Assembly (NCBI RefSeq): GCF_000237925.1
Contig: NC_031496.1
Location: 20,336,757-20,400,756 of the forward strand
DNA length: 64,000 nt
Reading direction: 5' to 3'
Source: Schistosoma mansoni
Taxonomy: Eukaryota > Platyhelminthes > Trematoda > Strigeidida > Schistosomatidae
Shown here: piece after piece, positions 47,999 to 61,026 of the stretch
Position numbering within the stretch: the stretch's first letter is position 1
How the letters are laid out: each line of letters opens with the position of its first letter
The notes under the pieces: generated by a model
Told to the model about the DNA's origin: nothing
The model's input: the letters and a program-made list of their open reading frames with translations, nothing else
The model's database searches: none
Position numbers and translations under genes: made by a program

Positions 47999-49730
47999 AA
48001 CAATCTACGAGGATGACGGGATGCCAATCACTAACATCTCTCGACGTCTTGGACGATGGGCGGAATTTTTCGAAGGGCAGTTCAACTGGCCTGCTGCTCC
48101 GGCAACATCAACCAGTTTGTCCTGCCCCCCATGGCCGGTGACGACTGATCCACCAAACGAGGCGGAAGTCCGCAAGGAACTCCAACTCTTGAAACGTTAC
48201 AAATCACCGGGCCCAGATGACTTACCTCCAGCTCTTTTTAAAGATGGTGGTGACTTTCTGACTAAGGAATTGACTGTGTTGTTTGGAAAGGTTTGGGAGC
48301 AAGAAAGTGTTCCAACATCATGGAATGAGTCGGTAGTCGTCCCTATCTTTAAAAAGGGTTCACGTTGTTCCTGTAACAACTATCGGGGGATAAGTCTACT
48401 TCCGATTGCGTTAAAACTATTGGCTTCTATCATTCTTCGTAGGTTGTTTAAAACCCGAGAACGATTGACTCGCGAGGAGCAGGCTGGTTTTCGTTCTGGT
48501 CGAGGATGCATTGATCACATCTTCACCCTCCGCCAAATGTTAGAACACCGTCATACTTATCGCGTGCCAACAATCGTAGTGTTTCTTGATATCAGGGCTG
48601 CCTTCGATTCGTTGGACAGGACTGTTCTCTGGGATTGTCTATTGAAGAAGGGTGTGCCTGAGAAGTTCATGAACATCTTAAAGGCCCTGTATACGAACAC
48701 CTCAGGCAGAGTGAGGGCATACAACCACCTTTCTCCCTTGTTCCATTCGAGCAGTGGGGTTAGGCAGGGTTGCCCAATCTCACCATTCCTCTTCAACTTT
48801 GCCATCGATGACATCCTGGAAACAGCTCTGATGGATGTAAGTAATGGCGGTGTGGATCTGTTGCCTGGAGAACGACTCCTCGACCTCGAGTATGCGGATG
48901 ATATTGTCTTACTGTGCGATAATGCCCAAGGCATGCAATCCGCACTTAATCAGTTGTCAATCAGTGTCCGCAGGCACGGCATGTGCTTTTTACCCTCCAA
49001 GTGCAAGGTACTCCTACAAGACTGGCACGATTCTCATCCTGTACTCACCCTGGATGGTGAGCAGATTGAAGTAGTTGAGAAGTTCGTGTATCTAGGTAGC
49101 TACATAAGTGCTGGTGGTGGCGTGAGTGATGAGATTGATGCACGTATAATGAAAGCCAGAGCGGCTTATGCCAATCTGGGCCATCTTTGGCGCCTTCGTG
49201 ATGTTAGTCTGGCTGTAAAAGGTCGGATCTACAACGCGTCGGTGAGAGCAGTTTTGCTCTATGCTTGTGAAACCTGGCCTCTCCGAGTTGAGGATGTTAG
49301 ACGACTCTCTGTGTTCGATCATCGTTGTCTCCGAAGGATTGCTGACATACAGTGGCAACACCATGTTAGTAATGCAGAGGTTCGGCATCGTGTGTTCGGG
49401 CGCAGAGACGATAATTCAATTGGTGTCACCATCTTGAAACACCGACTTCGGTGGCTTGGACATGTTTTACGAATGTCGTCCCAGAGACTTCCACGTCGTG
49501 CATTATTTGCCGACTCTGGGATTGGTTGGAAAAAGCGGAGAGGAGGTCAGTGTATGACATGGTGTCGTGGCATGAAAGAAAGCTGCACAGGGCTAGCTTC
49601 TGTTGGTCCTTCACGACTCCCTTGCTGGGGTCCGAGAGATGGTGCAACACAGTGGCTAGAGACGTTATCAGATATGGCTCAGAATAGAAGCCAGTGGCGA
49701 TCCTGCTGTAACCTTCTACTTTCTTCATAA
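47991..49730 (+). CDS. LINE reverse transcriptase domain
   Basis: Up to 579 residues, overlapping the endonuclease frame by 8 nt in another frame. Motifs in order: LKRYKSPGPDDLPPALFK, PIFKKGSRCSCNNYRGISLL, EEQAGFRSGRGCIDHI, FLDIRAAFDSLDR, SSGVRQGCPISPFLFNFAID, catalytic [19 protein letters not shown], then the RTE C-terminal block ACETWPLRVEDVRRLSVFDH and [10 protein letters not shown], ending DMAQNRSQWRSC. The Met at the frame start is probably not a real start. The rest of the frame is open to the natural end, so the copy was probably active until its linker was lost. Confidence 0.9.
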   Translation: MSETIYEDDGMPITNISRRLGRWAEFFEGQFNWPAAPATSTSLSCPPWPVTTDPPNEAEVRKELQLLKRYKSPGPDDLPPALFKDGGDFLTKELTVLFGKVWEQESVPTSWNESVVVPIFKKGSRCSCNNYRGISLLPIALKLLASIILRRLFKTRERLTREEQAGFRSGRGCIDHIFTLRQMLEHRHTYRVPTIVVFLDIRAAFDSLDRTVLWDCLLKKGVPEKFMNILKALYTNTSGRVRAYNHLSPLFHSSSGVRQGCPISPFLFNFAIDDILETALMDVSNGGVDLLPGERLLDLEYADDIVLLCDNAQGMQSALNQLSISVRRHGMCFLPSKCKVLLQDWHDSHPVLTLDGEQIEVVEKFVYLGSYISAGGGVSDEIDARIMKARAAYANLGHLWRLRDVSLAVKGRIYNASVRAVLLYACETWPLRVEDVRRLSVFDHRCLRRIADIQWQHHVSNAEVRHRVFGRRDDNSIGVTILKHRLRWLGHVLRMSSQRLPRRALFADSGIGWKKRRGGQCMTWCRGMKESCTGLASVGPSRLPCWGPRDGATQWLETLSDMAQNRSQWRSCCNLLLSS

Positions 49731-52059
49731 AGAGTGGCTATAACTTTCCTAACTGAGAGACCTCTTCTGGTTGTACATTTCAGTTCCCCCCATCATTACT
49801 CTTCTCATTTTCTTTTTTTCCTTCTTTTATATATACGCATCTTCTTCCTTCTCCTCCCATTCTCATTATTTTGTGTGGCGCATATGTATCCGGTGCCCTT
49901 TGTACCAATATATATGTGATTAAATAAATAAAAAATTTAGCCTCAGGACAAAATCGTCGTAGAATTCGATACGACCAGTACAAGAAGTGATTAGTACTGT
50001 TTACTTTCATTCGATTTTATTCACCTTTGAAGACATTCAGTCTCAACTGCTAGTAAATAGTTCATGTTCGCTTTTGATTAACCCTTTCGCATAAAAGCGA
50101 CGGTTTCATTCTATGAACAAATTCTTAAGTAAATCTGTACAAACTTCTTTCATCACTCACAAAGTATTACTGTAATTTTATGCGTGCTTATAATTGATAT
50201 ACGATAGTGAGCAGTAGGTTTAACGAGTTCTTGAGAGCTAAGAATAGATTACTAATGAACTGAAAAGAACACTGTCAGTGTTTTCCATTTAATGAAACAA
50301 CTGGCTGATAAAATGAACGAATTCTGTTCAAAATCTCACACGACTAAAGTGGCTTAAGTAATAATCCGTTAAAGAATCATAGTCCGGAATCATAATCAAT
50401 ACCGGATGTGAAGATCACTAAGGTAATACGAATAATTGATTTGAAAACACTAATCATTTTGTGTCCATATGTCACGATGCATCACCATCTATTCAATAAG
50501 ACTAATCACTGTTGATTAATATTTCGAAATTTTACCAAGCAAACATCAGTAAAATAGCTGTATCAAATGTTCGATCAAAGAGTATGCAATATATGAAATG
50601 TATTAAGTAGGAGGTCAGTACAAATTAGAGTTCTCTAACATATATACAAACAAAAGCAGTTAATTCAGATAAATTCGAGTTAAAGAAACATAGGGAAGGG
50701 GAATATGCACGTTAGATGTATATAGGGTAGTAGAGCCAACTATCGCTTTGAACCAGGCCAATGTTAAATAAGTAATAGAATCTGCTTTTTTGGATTCTAC
50801 CACATATATGTTACCAGACGAAAACTAACTCCATGAACTTTATACTCTTCTGACTTAAATGTAGCACTACTTTATATTTCATTAAGTTCAAGTAAACAAG
50901 TAATGATATAATACGTTTATTTTTCAACTTTCTGTAAATCTGTTCAGTTTACTTTTCTACCAGTCAATCAATTTATATGTAGTTGGATTAGTGTAATTTT
51001 ATATTGTTATAAAATTATTTATCTTACTTAAATTTGTCTTTTCATTGATATGCTACATTCACTTATATATTTGCAAACATTTCAAATATATAAACTCACA
51101 TATCTTAAATTTATGTAGTGAAAATTGTGAAAACTAAACTGTTATATCCGGACAAAGAATTAATGAGTTGTAACCGCTAGGATCTGTTTGTGAACTATTA
51201 TTTTATACATTCTTATTATATAAGCATTAAGTAACTATATTATGTATATTCATATTTCTTTTATTTGACCTATTGACTATTATTATTATACGATTTACTA
51301 TTCTTAAGATATTTCTAATTTATTAGCAACAGTTTTTCACAATCACAGCCACTTTTGGCTTGATCTTGTAAAATTGTTACTTTTTATTTTATGGCACGAT
51401 GAGGTCTAGTTTGTTGAAATATATGATTCACATAAGGGAGGCTGAAATTTGCGTTCTGGACTGAACCGGCTGGTTTAGGAGAGAAACTACTATCTCAAAG
51501 AACCAATAAGAAATCTAGGCTGCTCATACAGATTTACGCGTCATTGGTTTGGTCGCATAAGTCCGTGTCTCTAAATGGCGATATTATCTCGTGATACATT
51601 AACAGGCCATAAGCCATATAACAGTACTACTTAATTCCTCAGAGCAAAAACAATAAATTCAAGTCAATAAAGATGATTTGAACAGACTGACTAGCCAACT
51701 GATTTAAATTCAGGGTAGCTCATTCATTGATCACAGCTTTTTGCATTTGGCTTTAAAATTAAACTGACCTAGATCAAATCAAAATCGGTGTTCAAAACTC
51801 ACGTACTTTTGTAACTAGATCATCTAATCTTCAACTAAATAACTAGTGTTGAAATCATAATTTCATATGAGAAATTGAGACTACCTTTTAATAGCCTAAA
51901 TGCCAAACTTTGAATAACTGAATCTCTGATTCTAGCTATTTGAATTATTACTTGTAACCTAAAATCCAGTAAGTGAAGCATGTACTCAGTTACTGAGTTA
52001 TTTTAACCTCTAACTGAACTCAATAATGTATATCGCTTCGAATACTATCTCAGGTGTAC

Positions 52060-52180
52060 CAGATTTTATGTTGGAGTCTTGAGTGCGAGGTCGTGGATGA
52101 GCACTGCCGTCCAGTACTTCAAAGTTTTCAATGATGGTTTAGCTTAGATCCATTCCTGATTTCAATTGTGAAAATAAAAT
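52060..52180 (+). mobile_element. Decayed hammerhead family B copy, ribozyme deleted
   Basis: GTCGTGGATGAGCACTG is joined directly to CCGTCCAGTACTTC, then a GATGGTTTAGCTTAGATCC-type tail. Compared with 61957-62000, the stretch from the CUGA core through GAAA is missing, leaving the two stem I halves almost abutting. Confidence 0.6.
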
Positions 52181-53462
52181 GAATCAGGTAAATAAATAAA
52201 TGTATTTGTCTGACAATTTCTTTCCAAAAATGTTCATTTCAATAATCATAATAATGTGTGTTAGATGAAATTGTTGGGGCGATCCTGAAAATTTCTCACA
52301 ATAGACATGACAAGCTCATGAAACATTATAAAGCATTTTATCCAATAAGCGTTTGATTAGAAGTTTTACTAGAAATATCGCGAAAATGAAAAATCACATG
52401 TAAAGGTTCTGATTGGCTGATTACTACACTGCCACTATGTTTAGTAGTATTCTAAAATTTTCAGGTAAACCCAAGTATTTCTAAAATACTATAAAAACCC
52501 TTTATTTCCCGTACATAAATGAACATTTGGAGTAAATTGCTTCCCGCATATTTTGTACCTTTTCTCTCGTGTTCAAGTTGCTGTGTAGTTCTAGCTTGGG
52601 AGTACAAGACTAGCTTAAGATCCGAATATAGCGTTCAATCAACAAGACGTATCAGAAATCCAGGACGTTGGCGAAGATTATACACTTAGTAATATTCAAA
52701 TAGAGGAAATTGTTTCTATACATATATATTTATTATCATTACTATGATTTTCACGAAATAAAACATATCTCCTATTATAATATGTTTTTTTTCCTTTTTA
52801 ATGTATAATTATAAAATTACTAACGTATACGTATACATTAGTAAATTTTTTTTCGCTACAAATTTTTTGATAAATAAAAAAACAAATCAATTATCATTGA
52901 GAAATAAATCCCCAATAATTTCAATGAATAGATAGTTATTATTAAGTAATTAAATCAGAAACAATGAAGAATGGATAGAGTAAGCAGTGGAAGGAGGTTT
53001 CAATATGTATATGCGATTACATATAGTCAACTTACACATATACACAGATACAAATACGAAACGGTAGTGTACTGAAAAAAAAGTTACTAAATATATACAT
53101 ACACAACAGTATTCAGTTCGGTTGAAAGTTTAGGTAAAGAAAACTCTTTAAAAAGAGATAATAAATAAATAAAAATAATCATTTAGAACTAAACAAAATA
53201 TAAGAGAAATATACATATATGTATACATAACAGAAATAATGGCAGGGTATATTTAACATTTTGTCTAGTTGATTAAACCGACGGATGTAAGTTGGTAAAC
53301 ATGCAAAGATAAAGATTATTTGTTAACTGTGTACATAATGTACTTTATCAATTCACAATAAAATGCATCCAAAAACAACTAAGAATAAACATAGTGAGCA
53401 TTACAGGAAGAAAATTAAAGGCTTTTTTTGACGACAAGTTGAGAAAATAGTAAGCGTAACAT

Positions 53463-53469
<7 letters not shown>

Positions 53470-53505
<36 letters not shown>
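53470..53505. repeat. (AT)n microsatellite
   Basis: Uninterrupted AT dinucleotide run of about 18 units. Confidence 0.95.
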
Positions 53506-53508
<3 letters not shown>

Positions 53509-53955
53509 CATGTCAATGAATAGGTAAAAGGATTGTGGATTTTGTTATTATCATTAATATTATCAGTAGTAGTAGTATGGCCAATCAACAGTTATCCAGT
53601 GAAACGCGATATTATAGGTAAGACTATACTTACATACCAAAACAGCTTATATTCACTATTCACAAATTACGCTGAATAAGATTTTGAAAAAAGGCGCTAA
53701 ATGCATATATGTAGTATCCGCTATATTATATTTCTAAAAGTGTTTGTTTCCGTTTGTTCAATATTTGATAATTAGAAAAAATTCAAATGGTGAAAAGTTT
53801 ATTGAATTCAATAATAAAATGAAAAATAAGTAGTATATACACACCATAAATAGAGTTGTTATTTCATTAAAAAAAAAACGTCGAATAAAAACAATAAATA
53901 CAAAATTAACAGAAAAAAAACAAGTACAGAAAGACCGAAGTATGGTAACTTTTTT

Positions 53956-54615
53956 TCAGATAGTTTCGAGAGTCTTATTTTCTTGTATAAATGTTTCATG
54001 AATATCATCATTGTCGTCACCATCAGCATTATCATCATCATGTTCTTTATAATGAGTTACGTTCTTCATTTTCCCGTCCCTCGCTTTATTATTATTATTG
54101 TCAATATAACCATCGCGATTAATAATATTCACAGTTTTATGATTGGTGATAGTTGAATTGTCATTCATTTCGGCCATCTTATATCCAGAAGTATCGGACA
54201 AATTCATTGCTTTTTGGAATTGTGATTTATTTTCAATGTTTACTTGATTATCTGGATTATCAATATCTACATTGTCAATATTAGTACTGTTGTTTAAAGC
54301 GTCTGCACTGTCTAGCATTGAAGAAGCTGATTTTAACTCTGGAATTAAGCGTTCTACAATATCTGCAATTAATACACGAGCCACTGGTGCTTCAACACAA
54401 ACTGGTGATAGACCAAGCATAGCGCGTAAACGTGAAAATCTCCATTCAAGTTGTTCAGTAACAATTTGACATAGATTTGTGTGTTCTTCACTTTTATGAT
54501 TATAACAAGATAATTTAGCTAATCGACTAATAGCCAAATCCAAGGCTACACGTAGGGCATGAAGTGATTCGACAGCTGACCTACTTGAATCCAATTCCTC
54601 TGATTGAAACTGAGA
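53956..54615 (-). CDS. Last exon of an unrecognised protein gene
   Basis: Minus strand, acceptor TTTTAG ahead of 54615 and stop TGA at 53956-53958; about 219 residues starting SQFQSEELDSSRSAVESLHALR. The first ~100 residues are ordered and helical in character (LHALRVALDLAISRLAKL, EQLEWRFSRLRAMLGL, ARVLIADIVERLIPELKSA). The remainder is low complexity, rich in Asn and Asp (YIDNNNNK, HDDDNADGDDNDD). There is no proper Met near the exon start, so it is an internal-to-terminal exon. Exon 61027-61201 is a phase-compatible upstream candidate. I do not recognise the family. The gene converges on DLD. Confidence 0.7.
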   Translation of the reverse strand, partial: SQFQSEELDSSRSAVESLHALRVALDLAISRLAKLSCYNHKSEEHTNLCQIVTEQLEWRFSRLRAMLGLSPVCVEAPVARVLIADIVERLIPELKSASSMLDSADALNNSTNIDNVDIDNPDNQVNIENKSQFQKAMNLSDTSGYKMAEMNDNSTITNHKTVNIINRDGYIDNNNNKARDGKMKNVTHYKEHDDDNADGDDNDDIHETFIQENKTLETI

Positions 54616-55129
54616 CTAAAATTTTAAAAAAGTCATAAGATAAAAAGTCAATATTGCCACCAAATTTCTTTTTTAAAAAAGGTAACGAAGAAAAATATCA
54701 AATTTTGATATATTTGATACGTAGCTCGCAGTGAAATCCATGGTGTGCATGTCATCTTACATGGGACCAGTTAGCTGGATGAATCTATAATAATCGATGT
54801 GTCAAAGTTCTTTTTCACTAGAACTGTGAGAAACCGTTCCTAGTATATGGAATTCGAAATGACTGAACACTTACATAGAATACACAAGACATAATACTAA
54901 GAAATATTTGATTATATATTGATCTGCACGGACATATTTTATACACAAGTTCTAGTCAAATCTAATCAACAACGACTTTAATAACAAAATGATTTGAACA
55001 AGATCAACATATATGAATTAAGTTGTATGGAGTTAAGTGATGAGGGATAAATACTTCACTTGATCGAATAAAGTAAATCTGGCTTACGCGATAACCCCGA
55101 TTAGTGGTTGGTGAAGGCAAATGACACAA

Positions 55130-55375
55130 TGTCCCAGATGCATTCCCTGTTTATATTTTTCTAGATTTTCAGTTCCAGTATTCTTATACAGATACCGTTT
55201 CATTGTCTTTTCGAATCATATGTTTAGCCTTTCCCACTATCATTTCTGATATATTGTTTTTTCTATTTGTTTCCTATTTATATTGTCGTGCTAATGTGAT
55301 ATGCCAACTTAGACCGACGTGTATGTATCCCAGGCTCTATGTAGATTATGACAAGTTGACTATTTAATCGGCATT
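55130..55375 (+). mobile_element. RTE-type LINE 3' tail fragment
   Basis: GTGCTAATGTGATATGCCAA, CTTAGACCGACGTGTATGTA and the following bases line up with the 3' untranslated region of the RTE fragment at about 37125-37190, but lack its CTGA repeats. Diverged and non-coding. Confidence 0.55.
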
Positions 55376-56594
55376 AGTTCACTTTCAACTACGATAAAAA
55401 ATGTGCCTACTTAGACAAATTGAATGCTAAAATTTATCCTCTACAGATTACTTTTAAGAATTGGTCAAGAAATGAAAAACGAAGAAAAACGTAATTACTT
55501 GAAATCCAATCCACGTAGTATATACATTTTCCTCACTTAAAATCATGGGTCAACACAATTAATCTAATTCAGGTAAAAACAGGTCAACAAATTTCATGTA
55601 GAGGATGAGTTAGCAAACTAAGGACTAAGTAAATTGAATTCGGGGAACCAAATAACAAAAACTACAACCCACTGCCTAATTCGCACTACTGAAGAGATCA
55701 AAAGACTTGATATTCGACTATGCATATGTTTGAAAAGATACACTATTGAAAAGTAGTCTAAAACAAAAACAAAACAGCTGTCCAGTGCTCTGTGATTCTA
55801 TATAATTCCTCAGTGATGGAACGAGGGAAGTTATCTTTTAATCATTTTTATGAGTTTCAAACAGAGAACATATATGAGTAAACAAGAAAAAACTGTAGTT
55901 TAAAATATTATCAAATCATATTGAGCACTTTTAGGTTGATACATAAAACACGGAATGAATGGATATCTACATCCGACTATGAGGTGACAGATCAACAATT
56001 AGTTTTTTATAATGATCAATACGCAAATGCTATTTACAGTGATTTTCATGTTTGTTGCATTACATCATGATACGGTCTAAATAGTTGCAACTAATTTAAA
56101 GCCTGGAAAAAATATATCAGTCGAAGCCATCATTTTGTGAATCAACATAACCGGAGAGAAAAGAGATATGGGAAATCAACAGGGTATAAAGCAAAAATGT
56201 TGGAAAATCAAACAGAGCAAAGAACAGTAAGAAGTAGTATTAGAAGAATGTTGACATGAAGCATTTGAAGTCTTAAGTTTACCTATACTTATACTGTTAA
56301 TTATAAATAAACATAGATGAAGTTATTTAAATTTTTATAACCGCTGACTACGAAAAACTAATTGATATGAATAAGATTATTATTGTTTATATTTTTATAA
56401 TTGTGGAAAAAAACTATTGTGATTTACCAAAGTTGAGTTTAGATTATGTGTTGAGCTCCTGGGCACAGATTCACTGTTCATTCTGGAATTTGTCTCTTGC
56501 ACGTTGGTAAGATATTGCGAAGAATATTTTTTGACAGCAAGTAAACGATTCTTCGAATCTGAATAGCAAAAAAGCAGTAATAATGACTAAAATT

Positions 56595-56597
<3 letters not shown>

Positions 56598-56636
<39 letters not shown>
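56598..56636. repeat. (AT)n microsatellite
   Basis: AT dinucleotide run of about 19 units lying about 50 bases from a decayed hammerhead-B SINE. Confidence 0.95.
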
Positions 56637-56638
<2 letters not shown>

Positions 56639-56684
56639 TGGTGCAAAGGTTATATGATAAAAAAAATTTGGGCTATCTTTTTTT

Positions 56685-56810
56685 ATTGAAATCATGGACC
56701 GATTAATGTTAGACCATCGCTGAAAACCTGGAAGCACTGAACGACAGTTTTGCTCTACTATGGGACTTCTCAGAAAAGGATATCCACCATCCTGAACGCG
56801 GTATAGCACT
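56685..56810 (-). mobile_element. Decayed hammerhead family B copy
   Basis: Minus strand shows CTGAGAAGTCCCATAGTAG, a CAAAAC in place of CGAAAC, and GTTCAGTGCTTCCAGG: the family-B hammerhead and tail, with core substitutions that should abolish cleavage. The tRNA-like part is barely recognisable. Confidence 0.6.
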
Positions 56811-58889
56811 CAAACATTTAACCTATAAAACAGTGAGTTGGGATACAACAGTGTTAACTACCAAATTCAATTAATCCTCAACATTGTATGGTCATCTTCT
56901 ACGGTCTTCTGTGGGTGAATGCTTCTATCTTTTAAGTGTGCAAATATTACAATTAACGCATGTTTTAAATTTATTTGAACAGAATAGTTATGGTTGTTAA
57001 CCGGGTGTAGACATGTTTTAACATAAAAGGTCTACAGTCACTGTGATGCTAGAAACCAGAAAACTCAAACGTAGACACTAAAGTTGTCTATCTTCTGAAG
57101 AAGCGAAAGACGAAACTACAATGAGATCCATAAATCTTGTATGAAAGACGAAAAAATAGTTGTAGCAACTGAACTGATAGAAAATTTCGGAAATTTTTAA
57201 CAGTTAGTAGGTATTGAATATTAAAAAAAATCAATGTGAAAAATATTTTAGTATAACTACAATTTCAATTTATGTTAAACTTGAAATTAGTTGCAATATT
57301 GGACAATTGAAGAAATTTGCTTACTCTATTGAATTACGTTGTCATTATGCAACGATTAGGTCACGAGTGAAAAATTGAAAATTACTCAAATAAATAATGT
57401 TGTCACAGAAAATGAAAATAACGAGTCTACATATTTTAAATAATCTGTTACAGCGCTAAAAACGTTTCATCACTAAAATGAAAATGTGTCTTTGAGTTAA
57501 GTGAATATTCCATGAATTAGGATAAAATACATAGCTACATCATATGTAATTGAAGAAATAATTAAGATTTCAAGACAGATCACTCAGTGCTCCTTTCTTC
57601 AATGATATGTTAGTTGAACAAATCAGATCGTAATAAAAAGTTATGTAGATATTTGAAAGTAACTAAAAGTTTTCTGTGTAACGAAATTGAACGACAATCG
57701 AAATACAAAAGAATTATATGTGGGAAAATGAACTAACACAGTGCAATAGTAGGATAATGGAAAAAACATTTTGAAACAGGACGATCTGCAAGCGCAGAAA
57801 TGATTGAACATAGACCTAACTACTTATTGTTCGTAATAAGTAACATGAAGCAATAGACGAAAAAAAGCAGGGAATGAAATTACGGGGCATGCACTCATAG
57901 AAAGTCGATAATAATATTTTTTAATGAGATACTCTGGTTTGAGTTACAAACATGCTGTGTAAACCCTGAAGACACTAAGCAACAGTAAGAACCGAGGTAA
58001 GAAAAGCATGAATGTCACGCTTAATCCAGGTTGGTACTTTCAGACTACAGACATTTGTGCAATATGAAGACTGAAAAATATTTTGTTATATTTAAACAAG
58101 AGTACAAAATACAGTCTTAGTTAAATCTCTATTGCATATATTCATCTGTCAGAAATTCGAAAAACGCACAAAACAATTAATTTAACTGTCTTGTCACATT
58201 GATTAATGCAGTGGCCTAATATCTACAATAACAATTGAGAGCCAAAAACGAAACATCAAATAATCAATACTATTTATCAAGAACGGAGAGAATTATAATG
58301 TTAATAAGACGATGAATGTAGCGTGCATTAAAATGTGTGCTAATCTGAGTTATTAAGAAATTCTTTACAAACAAAAACCTAATCGAGACCAGGGACATCT
58401 GAAATACCTTTTTAAAGAAGTTATCGATAAAATGTCAATGTGTGTAGCGTAGCTTAACAATAAATATCAGTATACTCTATAATGTCATAATATACAACAT
58501 ATAAATATAACCAATCGCAGTTGTTTTCTTGATGTGGTTATCAGGATTGTGTATCGTGAGAACTCAATCGAGCTATGTTGGTTGAAACACATGTATCTAT
58601 CAAACTAAGCATTTCTGTTGGAGAACGGTTAAACAAAAGAAACAGTAGACGTCAGGTCTAAAAGAGAAGTGATACTGCCGGATGAGTACAGATGTAGTGG
58701 CAGTAAAAATTTTTTTAAAAACAATCAACGTCTCCAGTAATACTTTTTTGCCACAACGGAGAGAGGAGTTAGGAAAGGTCAAACTTAAAAATAAAACCTC
58801 ACTTTGCCACAAAAATGTCCGAAACTGGTAGTAAAGTTGGAAATTATGTATAAAAAGGCTTCAAACGACTGGGCTCAAGCATCTACCTC

Positions 58890-59715
58890 CTAAATACTGT
58901 GGATATCATCTCAAGCCCACAAGACTACCATCAATCCAGTTTCCTTTCCACACTTCAAGAAGAACCGTACTTCTACGATGTAGACACCCTGGAAGTGATA
59001 TATCACCACACACAGTCAACAGCATTTGAAACCATCTTGTTCAAATTACATGAATGGAGTGGTGCCTTATATTATTAAAGCTATGTAGTACCAAATGGTA
59101 CAAGGGTTATCATATTACCGGTTGATGGAGAAACTCTAGAAGAAATGGAAAATTTACGTATCTGGGTAACATCATCGATGAACAATGAGGATCTAATGCA
59201 GATGTAAATGGTAAGGATTGGCAAAGCTACGACAGCATTCCTACAGTCGATAAACATATGGAACTAAAAACAACTTTCTGCCAACCAACATCAAAGTGAG
59301 AATCTTCAATACGAACGTCAACACAATTCTATTGTACGGAGCTGAAACTTGAAGAACTATTACGACCATCATCATAAAGGTACAAGTATTTGTAAACAAC
59401 TATCTACACAACATACTCAATATCTATTGGTCGGATACCATCAGAAACATCCTACTGTGAGAGAGAACAAACAAGTTTCCAGATGAAGAAGAAATTAGAA
59501 AAAGACGTTGGAAGTGGATAGGAAATACACTGTATCACAAGATAAGCGCTAACATGGAATGCTCAAGAGAAAGACCAAAGAACGCACTACGTCGGAAATT
59601 GGAAGCGTACATGAAAAGGATGAATAGCAACTGGAAAGAGTTTTCCAGGACAGAGTTGGATGGAGAATGTTGGTGGGTGGCCTATGCTCCTCCACGAGGG
59701 TAACAGGCATAAGTA
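58890..59715 (+). mobile_element. Decayed LINE reverse transcriptase C-terminal part
   Basis: Broken plus-strand frames give a DGETLEEMENLRI block, an IGKATTAFLQ block, LYGAET-like (59335), IIIKVQVFVNNYLHNILNIYW, EEEIRKRRWKWIGNTLY, and KRMNSNWKEFSRTELDGECWWV. These are the usual end of an RTE-like LINE reverse transcriptase, of a different subfamily from 46-50 kb. Several stops and shifts interrupt it. Confidence 0.7.
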
Positions 59716-59769
59716 AGTAGTAATTGCCAGAACTATAAATGTATGCGCAATATTTTGGATCGGTTGAAT

Positions 59770-59930
59770 TTGGACATTAACACGGAAGGTACTGGATTTG
59801 ATACTTGCGTGAGGAGTCATGCTTAGTAGTTCCATACTAAAACGAAATGGCCTTTCAGTGTCGCCAGGTAGTCAAAGGTGGTTTAACTTAGGCCGTTTCA
59901 TGACCTGAATGAAACATTGATTTTCACAGC
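59770..59930 (+). mobile_element. Decayed hammerhead family B copy
   Basis: Plus strand contains TCCATACTAAAACGAAATGG then CCTTTCAGTG and a GGTGGTTTAACTTAGGCC / CATGACCTGAATGAAAC tail, matching family B with many substitutions. It directly follows the LINE relic. Confidence 0.55.
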
Positions 59931-61026
59931 CCTATACTTATAAATGTATAGGAAGTTCTGTATAATTTAGTATTGTAAAATTCTAGTCTAGAATGAAACC
60001 TTATATTAAAGGTTAGAATTTGACCAATCGATCTCAAGATGGCGTTTGTGTTTGAATTTAATATACCAATTAAAAAAGCATGCACAGCATCTATTTATTT
60101 GCATACACCTACACAACAAATCAGTGTTTATTTTTCTTAAAAAGTGCTTAAAAGAAAAAAAAGAAACTTACCATGATAACTTGATGATGATTTTGATGAC
60201 ATCAATAACGCCTTTGAAGTTATATCCACCTAGGTTAGTGAAGAATATTAAAAAAGAAAAAACAACGGAGGAACTAGAAACGTTTTGAAAAAAATTCTTT
60301 TTCCATTGAATAATGTGATCGTCTACAAAATAAGTATCACAAATATGAATATATAATGTTGTTAAGTTCTAGTAAGAAACCGTACGCAAACCAATCCAGT
60401 TTGGTCTAGCGACATTGTATACACTCCTTTCCCTCAAATATTGTCCTTACTTAAGAGTAGTTGAATACAAAAAATAAAGACATATAAGAGGTATGTTACT
60501 TTTTAATATTTCATTGTTTGAAATTAAACGGCAAAAACCAGTGTGCAGTATTAAAAATAAAAAAAACAATAAGACATAGTAGCCAAATACAAGTATTCTT
60601 GTGCTTAGTTTAACATCATGTTTACTAAGACAGCCACATATGAAATACTTTGTTGCCTGAACCGAAACAGAATATGACAAATGGTTCGAAATAATTGATT
60701 TAACTGTAGAAGAATTAATATTGGAATTACATAACCATACGTAGTATTCAAGCACATTTACTCTGTTTTACACTTTTATGCATCACAACTAGATCAAAAC
60801 ACTAATTATTCTACAGTGAACTGTTCAAAATGTTTAGATTGTTAGTAAATTCAACGACATTGTTAGCCATGCGACCCGCAGTTATCACATAAACATATCC
60901 AAATAAATCATTTTGACAACCACTAACAGTATTCAACTCATTATTTAGCCAAACAAATAAGGGACATAACTAATCAAAACTCGTTGATCTGTGATAATAA
61001 TAATAATAAGTAACACAAAAACCTAC

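Larger units (their letters stand above)
46251..49938 (+). mobile_element. RTE-clade LINE, nearly complete, internally deleted
   Basis: 46251-46700 is the 500-bp-family sequence without its tail, 46937-49730 the coding part, and 49870-49938 a tail with TTTGTGTGGCGCATATGTAT, GTACCAATATATATGTG and AAATAAATAAA. The total of 3.7 kb is near the ~3.9 kb of schistosome RTE elements such as SjR2. Endonuclease and reverse transcriptase are in different frames, and the segment linking them is missing. Whether 46251-46700 is the LINE's 5' untranslated region or a separate insertion is not certain; no target duplication was found for the whole. Confidence 0.85.
49939..53955. other. AT-rich intergenic region downstream of the LINE
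   Basis: No coding frame or structural RNA recognised. It contains a small decayed hammerhead-B copy (52060-52180), an (AT)n run near 53.5 kb, and the presumed 3' untranslated region of the minus-strand gene ending at 53956. The stretch at about 51.40-51.62 kb is less AT-rich and may be a repeat of unknown class. Confidence 0.45.
54616..61026. other. Probable intron of the minus-strand gene, filled with repeats
   Basis: If the exons at 54615 and 61027 belong together, this is one 6.4-kb intron. It holds an RTE tail, two hammerhead-B copies, a LINE reverse transcriptase relic and an (AT)n run. No further exon is evident. Confidence 0.4.

Noticed and set aside
48557-49728. Long minus-strand and alternate-frame ORFs across the LINE
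   Set aside because: They are shadows of the reverse transcriptase frame.
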